NCBI GenBank assembly: GCA_038502055.1
Contig: JAXRKN010000033.1
Span: forward strand, 1,550,001 to 1,614,000
Direction of reading: 5' to 3'
DNA from: Tanytarsus gracilentus
Taxonomy: Eukaryota; Arthropoda; Insecta; Diptera; Chironomidae
DNA length: 64,000 bases
In this document: positions 37,719 through 48,940 of the stretch, piece by piece
Position numbering within the stretch: position 1 is the first letter of the stretch
Layout of the letters: every line of letters starts with the position of its first letter
Made by a program: the position numbers and the translations under genes
The notes under the pieces: generated by a model
What the model was told of the DNA's origin: nothing
The model's input: only the letters and a program-made list of their open reading frames with translations
Database searches by the model: none

Positions 37719-39200
37719 AAGTAAGCGATGAGAGTTGTTTAAAAGTTAAAAAAAATTTCTCTCTGTCCATACCTATATAAATATTATGTGAAAAATTTCC
37801 TGTCTGTGGTTTGGAGTGAAATTATCGCGGTTGAAAATTTTCAAAAATTTAACAGTCAGTATTGAATTTATGAAGTATTTAGACCTTAATTGGTTCATGT
37901 TAAAAAGTTATCTCTTCAATAATTTCTTTCTAAACCACTTTGGATAAGAGCAAAAAAAATTACGCTGAAAATTTAATGATCAAACAATAATTTTTAAATG
38001 ATTCAGTTTGTAAATAGGCCTGCAGATAATTTTTTATTAAAGAAAAAAAAATTAATATCAATCTGCTAAGAAATCAATCAAAAACGAATAAGATTGAAGG
38101 ACATAAAAAAAAAGATGTCGACGAATCTCAATGTATTAAGATGATTTTTATACACACAACAACAATCGATTATGTTTAAGTTAGTTAATCGTTAATTGAA
38201 AAAGTCTTTAATTAAAAAAATGTGTAATAAGAAACGTACGAAAGATAGACAGCAACAGATAGTACTATACAGCTTATTGAGAGATAATTTTTATTACTTT
38301 TAGTTTTTATTACATTTTAAGTCAACACTCACAAAGGAAAAGAAAAATCTTCAATTGTTGTTTTAAAAAATGCGGGGAGGAATGGAAAGTTTGTTCGCTT
38401 TCTGGAAAGCGTCGAGTTGAAAATTACTTTTCAAGTATATTTGCCAAACTAAAAAATGCACACAAAGTTTCCAACCCTTGACGCATTTTTTTCTTTCTTT
38501 ATAAAATTTTCTAATGAAGATTTTCAACAAGATTAGCTTTAAGTTAAGAAGAAAAGAAACTCACGTAACAACACACAAAGACGAACAGAATACTCAAATC
38601 TCTTTTTTACACTCACACGTACATTTGCTACAATTCTCATAAATATATTATGTATTATTATGATGAATAGATGACATATAGCTCTCAGATTTATACGCGA
38701 GGATGATCTATTTAAATATGAGATGAACTTGTTTTATATAATTAATAATTGTTACTCTCAACTCTTTTTTTTTCTTTATAATTTTTTTCAATATTTCTTG
38801 ATAGTTATGGATGATAATAAGAGGGTGTAGTAGGAAATATTTGAGGTGCAGTCATCTCATTATTTTTTTATCGTTTAAAAAACTACATGCAGCATTTTTC
38901 CATCAAATCGCATCAACGAATTTTCTAAATAGTAAATTTTAACACAAAATTTCATTTCAAATATTTTTTACATCACTCACTCACTCAAATATGACTTTAA
39001 ACGATGAAAAATGTTTGATTTAAAGAAGATTCTTAAAAATTATAAAAGTTATGTAAAAGAATCTTTGCACTGATCTAGAGAGAATTTTAAGAGACAAAAA
39101 TAATTAAAAAAATTTGTTTAATTCATTAAAGAAAATAATTAATGGAGCTATTAAAAATGATAAAAATTTTAATAAATAAAATTTACCGAGAAAAATGTGA
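37719..39200 (+). other. sns 3'UTR (probable)
   Basis: AT-rich sequence after the sns stop. The first canonical AATAAA hexamers I see are the overlapping pair at 39171-39180; an ATTAAA is at about 38035. The UTR end is therefore an estimate. Confidence 0.5.
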
Positions 39201-42200
39201 AAATTGAAGGTTCATAAAAAAATTCCATAGGGTATAAATTTTTCCATCCCAGCTCACCCTTTAAAAAAAGTAAAACGCATCACACCTATCGTTTTCACAT
39301 TTTAAAAAAAGAATTACATTAAAAATGTTTATGAAAATTAAAAAGAAAGTTTTTTATAATTTTTGTCTCCTTGTAATTTAAGCATAAGAAAATGAAGAAA
39401 AAAAACTCCCAAAATGTAATTTCTAAGTATTAATTGGCGATGAGCAAGTCTTTCGCCTTAAGAAGCTCATTTTAAACCCAGTGTAAATACATAATACTTT
39501 ATTAAAAAACCTTTGTATTACAAAAAAAACTCCCTTTTCGCTGTAAATATCTCTAAAATTTAAGAATGGAAGATGAAAAAAGTGAAAAATAAAAAAACAG
39601 CAACAAACAATAATTAAAGATTAAATTGAAAAGTTGGTGTGGGATGTTTTCGGAATTTGAGTAACATTTAGATGTTGCAAAACTTACGAACACACTCCAA
39701 GTCAGACTCTTTTGAAATTTTTTCAGATGACCCCTGAAGCTATGCAACCTGTCGAGAAGAAATTCTCAATTAAATGTTCAAAGATATTTTTAAAGAATGA
39801 AAATGTTTTTTTGCAGCCGCAATCCAGCGTATGACACTCGCACCCACGTTCAGAGTTGAGCAAAAAGAAATCGAGATGTCATAAATCAGCAAAAAAAATA
39901 AATGAAGAGCTTTCATCAAGACATCGCACAGCGCGATGAGTCTATTGAACTCATTCAATGACAAAAATGAACAATAAAAAATTCCAATCTCTCGTCGCAA
40001 TATATTTGCAGCTACTTCACGTGGAAAAAATAATGACATCATAGTTGGATAGTAATCGAGATAAGATTTAGAGACGAAACTGAAATTAGGTCGACATTAA
40101 ATTATTCCCCGAAAATTTACGCATCCGCTATTATTTCAGCCTCTCACACTCTTCAATATTTAGAGATTAAAACTTCTGGGATGAGGATAGGAAAGGATTC
40201 AATTATTTATTCATTTTTGTCGTGAAATTGAAATGCGAGAAGGAGGACGATAATTGCTTTTTCGAGAAAAAGAGTTGTTAGGCTTTGATTGGGGGTGTCA
40301 AGAATCTGTTGATGGGCTTTAATAAAATGATTAATGCTTTAAAAAGGTTTAGAGAGTTAAAAATTAAAAAATATTTTCAAATAATTTGCAAACTTCAAAA
40401 TCTTCTTAATTCAAAAAAAAACTCTTCAAAAATCTCGACAACTCATTGAGTGCCGCTGAAAATTATTCAATTCAAATATCGCGTTTTGGTGAAGCTTGCG
40501 TGGGTGAAAAAATAGTTAAACTCGAATGAGCGAGAGCTCGACAGCTAGTTTTTGCCTAATTACAAACGTGTTTGATCAAAAGTGAATATTCAAAAAATTT
40601 CTCTCGCTCGAGCTGTTTTCAGCTCTTCCATTTGAACGACCATTTGTATTTTATTACAATTTTGCTGTGTATAAAGTTGATGAATATTCATTTCATATTT
40701 AAGCAAAATGTTTTTGACTCCATGAATCACTCCGTGTGATGTGGACTTTCATTTTACATCGGTTCCCCAAAAATTCTGCATGAATGAATAACAAAATGCC
40801 CTTCCATCACCACCGCCCACAGCAGAGTTTGCACTGACCAGAGTCAAAGTACAAAGTTTGTGACCATCTTTGTGGAAGTGTTAATTTCATGGGTCAACAA
40901 CAATTAATCAGTCAAATATTGACAGTCGCATGGCAACTTATTTGACTTGTGGCTTTGCACTTGACTATATCTGTTTTATTTACGATTATCACATTATCTT
41001 CTCTCATGTTTAATTGCTCGCATTAAGTTTCGTCTTTAATAACCTCCCAAAATTACAAAATTCCAAAGGTTTTATTTGAAATGGTCCATTTTTAGAGCGG
41101 TGACAAATTAAACCAGTCATAAAACGGAGAAAATTCATTTACACTCGAAATGAGAAGGAAATTAAGAGCATCCACACGAGCATGGAGAGTACAAATTTGC
41201 GGTTTTAATCTTTTTGCGACTCCGAAAGGCATTTCGCTCAGCTTGTCGCTCGAAACAGCTTTAAAAACTTCCTCTTCTCTCGTGCTCAGCTCTGGCAAAT
41301 ATCGAAATGAGAGTGTGCGAATGATGAAGAAGCTTTAGGATGTAAATTGTTGTGTAAATATGCAAATAACATGGTTTCTTCCCACTCTCTAGGACTATTT
41401 TATAATCTCGAATAAATTTCAAGACGGAAATTCTCATCACATTCATCAATTGCTGTGGATGGGGTGTGAGTGTGAGGCAGAGAGGTCTCAATTAACAACA
41501 CTAGCAAAATTGCTCACTTACTTGTAATGAAATCATCAAAACTATCTCGTATGTGTGCTCATGAAAATGTTTTTTTTTATAAAGAGGATTGAAACTTTTC
41601 CGAGAGAAATTTTCAAAAATATTAAGAGAATAAATTATAAAGTTGCGAAATGTTCTTGCAGATTTTAGTGAAATTAAAATAATCTAAATTGAACATTTTA
41701 CACTTGAATCTTAGAAAGTTTTAAGTGGATTTTTATAACATGAAAAAATATTTTAAAAATTAATAACTTAACATTTTAGAAAATTAAAAATTTAACTTCT
41801 AAATGCTAGAAGACATCGCTGGCCTATTTAAAATTTTCGCACACATGCTAATAAAATTTACGAAACAATAAAACCGCTTTTAAGCAATTTTCTAATAAAT
41901 CAAAACCTGTGAATGAAGTGACTTCAACAATTAGCAATAATTATCATGTCCGAGAGCATGTTGAATAGAAGCAAAAAAAAATAAACAAAAGATTATTTTA
42001 AAAAAATGATTAATTCATGGCGTGTGAGAGAGAGGTGCAAAGGAAAGAGAAGAAAAAATAATTGCTCGTCGTGATGATAATCTTGCGGTGATAATTAAGA
42101 CACTAAACTGTATTTGCATACGTGCTACTACATGTTGATTGCTATTCCGATCTTCTCTGGAGAAAAAAAAAGTTTTATTACCCTCGCATGTGAGCGCAAT

Positions 42201-44699
42201 ATCGGCTTTTGACCGCTCTTTGATGGCCAATCACTGAACTCAACTTGAAATTGTGACCTTTGATGATGCAAATTGCGAGAGAGATTGTATCAACTTGCGG
42301 TATGCGTTCGCACTCCCTCATAACCAATTTGCCATGCCATTCATGAATTTTTTTTCTCGATTTTTATTTAACTTTTGCGTATGCTGTGTGAATATTTTTT
42401 GACAAGGGGTGAGATTAAATATTTAAATCTAGTGGAAACAAGCTGAGATCACGAAATTAATTGTCCTTTCCTGTTCTTTAAGCAATTTTTTTTAAACTTT
42501 AATCTCCGAATATGAGTAAAAAATCTTTTTTCTTCTCATTGACTTTTATCTGTCAGAAATGATAAATTCTCACTCGATAATAAAAAATTATGAAAAATAT
42601 TCCGCGCGCTGTTCATTTGGAGCGTAAGTTGAATTGAATTATTATCGGCATAACGAGAGGAAAGTCAATGATGATGATATTAATTTTTTCGTACTGCCAT
42701 GTCTCCCGATAAATCGCCAAATTGAGCCAGGGATAAAATTATATTTACAGAAACAAAAAGTTCAGATGATTGAGCATCTCTCGAAGGGAGGAGGATGGGA
42801 GTGGATTACGTGGACTGCAGAAAATTGAAATAATTAATAATTTTTTTAAACTGATTTTGAAAAATTCAAATTTCAATGATTAAGGGAATTTTTAATTAAT
42901 TTAAGAATTGAAATAATTTAAAATAAAATTACGAAATTTTTTGATGAATTTTATAAATCTTAATAATTCATCAAAACAAAATTAATTTGATGAATTGATT
43001 TAAAAAATCTTTAAATTTTAAATGTAATCAATTTTAAATTTCCTGAAAAAAAATTAAAAAAAAATTTATGTTTTTTTAATAATTTTTTGCTCATTTTTAT
43101 TTTAGTAGTTTTTTCAGCATATTTTTCCTTTTCACTCTCTCGTAGTGATTTATGATGCACAATGTGTAATAATATCAATAATAATCATAATCATCAAAAT
43201 ACATTTCAGTAGTGATAAAAATATTTTTTAAGTAAATTCTCCTTAAGTATTTTTTTTCTCCTTTTTTGCTCTCCTTGATATAAAATTTGCATAACTGCCA
43301 TCGATAATAGAAAGCAATTCTTTTAAATATATAAAAATTATCGTTGAAAATTGTGTTCATCATTATGTATTTTTTTTATCTTACGATTCAGACCAGAAAT
43401 CAAATGAGTTTTCAATAAAAGACTAAATGAATAACATTATCAATATGTTTGTGTTTATGTATGAGAGAGATACATTTAAAATGTGTGTCAATGCATGTTG
43501 AATAGAGGAGAAAAAAGGGAGTTTAAATTTATGCATATCTGCAATGTGTTTTCTGTTCATTTTTATCTCATAAAGGAATTAAAGAAGAGAGAAAGATTTT
43601 TCAGTGAATTTAAGAGTCGACAAATAATCGAATATTTTTAGCCATCGGCCAACATCAGCGCATCATTGGTTGATTTTATTAATAGAACTTGATAGCATGC
43701 ATGCCAGGGATTTTTAATAGCATTTTCAACGCATTCAAATTTTTGCGTGTTGATTGAGTGTAAAATTAAAAATGGTCAACCATAAAATGTATATTGCGGA
43801 TTTCATGTGGTGCACATATCGAAGTTATTAAAATCATAAAATTCTTTGAAATAACATTTATCAAGCTCACTAAATGGGATCGAGGATGATTTACATGAAA
43901 CTCATTTTAATTGGTTTAAGCCTCTTTTATGATTTGCGGTTTGATGAAGCAAATTTCAAAATTGAACGTGGAATTTTTGAAAAAATGGTGAAAATTTTAT
44001 TTTTGCTTGAATTTAATTTTTTTAACATCCATTTTTCCACATATCAGTGCGCTAATAATTTTCGACAGCATGTTCGATTCGAAAACTCTCTCACTCTAAC
44101 TATCTTTCTCCCTCGCTTCAAACTATTTGTATTAATATGAAAATTAGTCTCTGCATGCTGGCTGCATTATAGGGTGGTGGTGAAGAGCTGCGTATGCTGC
44201 TTTTCAATATAATAATAATTTTTATATACAAACTTTTTTTCTGAGCTGTATGCACTCTCTCTCACTTTTATTTATTTTTGATTGTTTTCCTGCATTTTAA
44301 TAAATTTTATGTGTGATTTTTTTTCTCATCAATAAAAATCTCTTAAAAAATTATTTGAAAATCAAAAGAATTTTTGTTTGTTGAGGGTTAAAATTTTTTT
44401 TGATTAGTTTCACTGGGCTTTGCAAAATTGATGAGATTTTATGCTCAAATTGTGAGTTTTTGTTAAGCGATAAATGCGAGAGAATTATTTTTCGATAAAT
44501 CAGCATTTTAATCGGAAAATTTCGGATGATTTGCAGAATTTTAATTGCAGCCTCAGTGGACTTTTAATAATTTTGTGTAAAATTTTCTCTGGCGACCAAA
44601 AACTAGCAATTTATTGAAAAACCTCATCAAAATTGAATTGTTTCGACTTTTTGAAATAAATTTTTGAATATTTAACGGAATAATTTAATTTTTAGCTGC
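39201..44699. other. Intergenic stretch between convergent sns and ITP
   Basis: No coding exon recognised on either strand. Open frames of 60-90 codons are AT-rich and lack motifs. It separates the 3' ends of sns (plus) and ITP (minus). Confidence 0.6.
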
Positions 44700-45168
44700 T
44701 TTATTGCACAATTTTTTAGTAGTTTAATAAATGCTCAATTTTTATTCGCTCGATTCTTTAAATTTTAAATTTTCCGTTAAAAATTACTTTCTAAAAATTC
44801 TCCTCATCCACAAAAACTCTTTTGCAACATCAACTTTTTATAAAATTTATCACCACGATGCAAAAAAAAAACATTTTTTCATCGTGACCGCTGCATTACA
44901 GCGCAATTAATAACTCTCGGAAATATTCTTCATGGATTCAACGATTAATCATTGTTTCTCTCCTTTTAGAAGGAGAAAAGTGTCGTTAATATCTACATAA
45001 TAATTTTTTGTTCTCTTTTGGTCCCATTCTCTCATATATATTTCTCTGTATAATCATTATAAGTATGTCTCTCGCTTAAGGAGTTAGTTTAGTTTTTCTT
45101 TATGAGTTGGTTTTCATTTTTTGTATGTTGATAGTCAATGCCACTGTTTGCCTAAAAAGTTTTTTTCT

Positions 45169-45280
45169 CTACTTTCGCTTGCCAAGTGTCTCCCTCATCA
45201 TTTCGAACTGCTCCCAATCTTCCTCGAGATCGAGAGCCTCCACACATCCCAGAAAGTACTCGCTGGTAAAGCAATCTTCC
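45169..45280 (-). CDS. Amidated-ITP specific terminal exon
   Basis: Acceptor CGATAACAG. After completing Lys it encodes EDCFTSEYFLGCVEALDLEE, then DWEQFEMMRETLGKRK-stop. LGKRK is a standard Gly-Lys-Arg amidation/cleavage signal, predicting a 73-residue mature peptide ending in Leu-amide. The position and ending resemble locust ITP. A minus-strand AATAAA lies at 44746-44741. Confidence 0.92.
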
Positions 45281-48200
45281 CTGTTATCGTTGAAAAAGAG
45301 AATAAAACTTAAATTAGTTATCGTTATAAAGGTTGAAAATTGCTGCTAATTACAACAGAACAAGTAAAAAATATAGATTAAAGTTCCGACAGCTGACTGT
45401 TTCATTAGTTTTTCGAGCTGTGCATGAACAAAAGTTTAAACATTAAAATTTCCGAAGCCCTTTTATTAGTAAATTTTATCAAAAGGGATTAGTGCAAATA
45501 CAAAGCTGCCTCAGAGAATTTTTAATTAATTCTGAAGGATGGTCGACTAACATAAAATGATCAAAAGAATCGTTCGTGAATTATGAATAGACGATTGGTT
45601 TTTTAGTTTTACATAATTCACGAACGATTCGAAATGAGATCCAAAAATGATTTCCATTCCAAAGTCCAAGCGTCAGCGGGTGAAATGTATGCAAAAATTA
45701 ATATATTTTATCTACGAGCATGTGCATGATTTTAATTTTTCGTGTGTGGGTTAGTGACAAACAACAAAATGTGCATCTACTACTACAAAAAGTGTTACTG
45801 ACTCGTTATTAAAAAACTTTTTTTTTTGCATTTTGCGGCGTACCATAGATTTTGATCATAGACAACAGTTCACAATTTTCCTGCCACGGGACAGTCAGAA
45901 AAGTAAAATCCTCTCGCATCCTCTCGCAAAAATGATGATATGAGTGATTTAATGTGTAATAAGGCGAAAAATCTAACAATTATTATCACGATGAAAACAA
46001 TTATTTTATTGTGTAGCAATTTGATGCGGTTTCAGCGCTAAAAATTTGTCGAAAGAAGCACGGTGTCGATGATGCATACGAATTTCTCTCTCACACGTCA
46101 GCTCGAAGCGGGAGCGATGCACAGAGTGAAATGACGACTAATTAACTAAATTATAGTTTAGATGCTCTCTCAACATGCATGGCGATTGTGAGTGGACATA
46201 AAAAAGTTGTCATTTCTTTTCATTCAATGATGGCCGTGTTGGTGGTTGATTGCGATAACATTCACGAGTTGATTATATTAAGGTTTTTTTTATTTCAACT
46301 CTAGACGCACATTGGAAAGAGAGAAAATGTGGTACAGTCACACATGCTGAGTTTGTATGTGCCGAGCTTGTAACAGGAGGAAATGAAAAAAGTGCTATCG
46401 ACTCCTTCCTCCACTCACTTTTAGGAACTAGTTTTTCTTTTATATTTCAAGTAATTTGATTACTTTTCCCTCTCTCTCTTTTTTTGATGTCCAGCATCCT
46501 TGTTATGATTATTCAAAGGTAATGTCCATACGAGACTTCTATTGTGTGAGATGCTGTAAGACTAGGTCACACAGACACAAATATCCCCTTTTTTATTTCC
46601 TCTTTGAAAAGTTGACTTTGGGCTGATGTTGAGTTCGTTCGTATGTGCTCTGAATTTTTATGTGATTTTTGTGATTTCCATTTTTAAGCTTCCTCCTCAT
46701 ATATGCATGCTACACATAAATGTTATTAGTTATGAATGTAAAATTTTTCTTTTTTAAAGTTTTTTTTCCTTTGGAGTTTTCCTTTTTTTTGTCAGTTTAT
46801 TCTCGGGGTTCCGCTGATGATGATGATGATTTTGTAAATATATTTTTGTTGGTGGGTTTTGTAGTAAAATGATGATGGAAAATTGTCCATTTCCATCAAA
46901 GTTTTCGTACTGCCTTTTTTTGCGACAAACGTGTGTGTCCTTCCTCACTATCTCACTATTCTCTCCACTCAACTTTGCTAGATCTGAATTGGCTCAGCTC
47001 CATTTAAGATCTTTATGTAGGTCTTTATAATATTCACTTCATCATGCAACTGTAATGCTTCCATACATCCCTTGAAAAATTCCGTCGTGAAGCATTGTTT
47101 TCTGAAGATTTTAATTTCAAAAAAGTTTAATTTTTTTTCGGTGAATTAACATGGAAATAAATAAAAAATAATAAATAAATGGAAGGAAAAATAAACATCA
47201 ACGTTCGTTAATTAATCAAAGTGCGGGAAAGGCGATAAATCAAGAAGTAAATATGGAGGGAAGAGCACTCGAGTAGTGGAGGAAAATTTATCGTGTGAAA
47301 AATGCATAAATTATCGAATGGGAGAGATATGACGACGATGTTGGCGATTGTAAAGATTTTTTAATAATGAGAATTTTTTTTGAATAATTCAAGCGTGACG
47401 ATAAGAATCTTGAGAGTATGTAAATTTTGGCATGTTTTTTTGGGTTGGAAATTAAAATTTCTGAAGAGAGGCAAAAAAAACATATACATAAAAGTTAATG
47501 TTTTATTTACCCAGAAAGGTTAAGTTCTTTTTTTGCTTATGGTCGGTTTTTAATTATTTCGAAACTTTAAACGTTTTTATGTCCATAAAGAATTCTTACT
47601 TAAACAAAATAAAAATTTATTTTTAGGAGATCATAAAAATCAACTTAAGTTCACATATTGAAAGGAACTCTCTCCCCGGAACTAGAGGAAATTGACTGTG
47701 ACAAGATTAGAATAAAGCACACAAAATGAACATGAAGAAGAAGAAAATATAAAAATCTTGGATTATGCTGATAGAATGTCAATGAAGTCTAAACACGCAC
47801 ACACATTTCATGTCCTTGATAAACACTCGAGAAAAAAAAATTCGATTGACGTAAGTCGACAAAAATTGAACACGAGCGAAAGCGTATTTTCGAAAAAAAA
47901 ATTCACGAAATTAAAGGACTTGATTCGATAGTTACTGACAGAAAGAGCTTTTAAAAGCTTTGACAAGTAAAATTTTATCACCTTTTTGCTGATTTTTGAA
48001 GCCATCCGATGGAAAAGTAAAGAAGGCTCATTTTCCATAGCATTTTTAACCTTTTTTCTTTCTCTTCTTTCATATGCGCAAGAGAGCAAAATGCCAAAGC
48101 AAGAAGGTAGCAAAAAAAAAGGCAAGTCAACGTAGAGAGAAGTCACTTCAATCCGATCGAAGGTTAGCATAACAAATTTTTATGGGTCAACAATCCTGCA

Positions 48201-48940
48201 ATATTGAGACCTTTCTCGAGGACGACAATGCGTGCGTATGTGTGCGCTTGTAAGAGAAAATTAAAATAATGTCCGGAGAGAGAAGTGAAAGGGTCTCGAT
48301 TGGGGAGAAAGTTTCGATGTAAAAAAGGTGCTTGGGAATCCCCGAAATATGCAAATTTTCCTCTCCAAAAATATCGACTCAGTCGGCATTTTTTTCGATG
48401 TAATCTGAGATGAATTTTATATCAATGTTCCTTCTCATCGTCGTGATCAAAATCGTGTCGAATGGACATAAAGATAAGAAATAATTTTTTATGACGGGTG
48501 TGGATTTAAATGTATGAGTGAGGGGTCCAAGGAAATTGATACTCACTTACAAAGTGCATGCAACTGAACCTCTCGGAAGAGCGTGTAGCAATCCTCACAG
48601 ATTCGATCCAATCGAAAAAATATCGATTTGTTGAAAACTCCTAAAATTTAAAGGGAATTTATTAATTTAATTTTTTACAGTTTTGAGAGCTTTTCAAAAC
48701 TTTTCTAAAAGCTTTAAAATTTTGTGAGCTTTTTAAATGTAAAAAAGCTTAAAAAATATTTTGAAAAGCTTTGATTTTTAACAGAACAAAATTAAAAAAA
48801 TATTGCTCACCTTTACAGTCGATATCGAAGAAGCTACTCCGTTTCTGCAGATCATGATGATGCTGATATGGTAGTGAGATAATGAGTGGCACTAGAATCA
48901 GTAAGAGTGCCGATAAGTATAGAATTTTGCAAAGAAACAT
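45169..48940 (-). CDS. Ion transport peptide precursor (amidated ITP and ITP-L)
   Basis: Minus-strand exons: 48940-48811 (signal peptide, short propeptide, first mature residues), 48640-48547 (core), then either 47101-46978 (ITP-L end) or 45280-45169 (amidated ITP end). Phases close for both: 115 and 111 aa. Motifs: KR cleavage before SSFFDIDCKG, then KSIFFRLDRICEDC and LFREVQLHALCK. The mature peptides have the six-Cys pattern of the CHH/MIH/ITP superfamily. ITP is a secreted neurohormone acting on ion and water transport in the hindgut and, in flies, on water balance. The organisation, with a stop-containing exon between core and amidated exons, is that described for locust and fly ITP genes. 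5'UTR exons must lie above 48940 because the ATG directly follows a splice acceptor. Confidence 0.93.
45567..45630. repeat. Perfect 19-bp inverted repeat with 26-nt loop
   Basis: Arms GAATCGTTCGTGAATTATG (45567-45585) and its exact reverse complement (45612-45630). It lies about 290 bp upstream of the amidated-ITP exon in transcription direction, inside the alternatively used intron. No coding function. Could fold in the pre-mRNA or be a small mobile remnant. Confidence 0.85.
46978..47101 (-). CDS. ITP-L specific terminal exon
   Basis: Acceptor AAAATCTTCAG. After completing Lys it encodes KQCFTTEFFKGCMEALQLHD and VNIIKTYIKILNGAEPIQI-stop (one Glu lies between these two segments). It supplies Cys 5 and 6, with no amidation signal, as in ITP-L forms. 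AATAAA on the minus strand at 46801-46796, about 180 nt past the stop, could end this transcript independently of the distal exon. Confidence 0.9.
48547..48640 (-). CDS. ITP shared core exon
   Basis: A 94-nt exon between TTTTAG and GTGAGT encoding GVFNKSIFFRLDRICEDCYT and LFREVQLHALCK (the last codon is completed by the next exon, phase 2). It carries Cys 2-4 of the mature peptide. Residues RICEDCYxLFRE are the most conserved part of arthropod ITPs. Confidence 0.93.
48811..48940 (-). CDS. ITP shared exon: signal peptide and propeptide
   Basis: The acceptor CATTTCAG is immediately followed by ATG at 48940, so this exon starts with the initiation codon. It encodes a hydrophobic signal peptide (MFLCKILYLSALLLILVPLI), a 12-residue propeptide LPYQHHHDLQKR with dibasic cleavage, and SSFFDIDCK, then a phase-1 donor at 48810. 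The open frame read past this donor is intron. Confidence 0.92.

Noticed and set aside
43874..44140. 88-codon plus-strand frame
   Set aside because: Phe/Leu/Ile-rich chance frame in the sns-ITP intergenic region.
48749..48810. C-terminal part of the minus-strand open frame beyond the ITP prepro exon
   Set aside because: It is read-through into the intron after the clear donor at 48810; the core exon at 48640 continues the conserved peptide.
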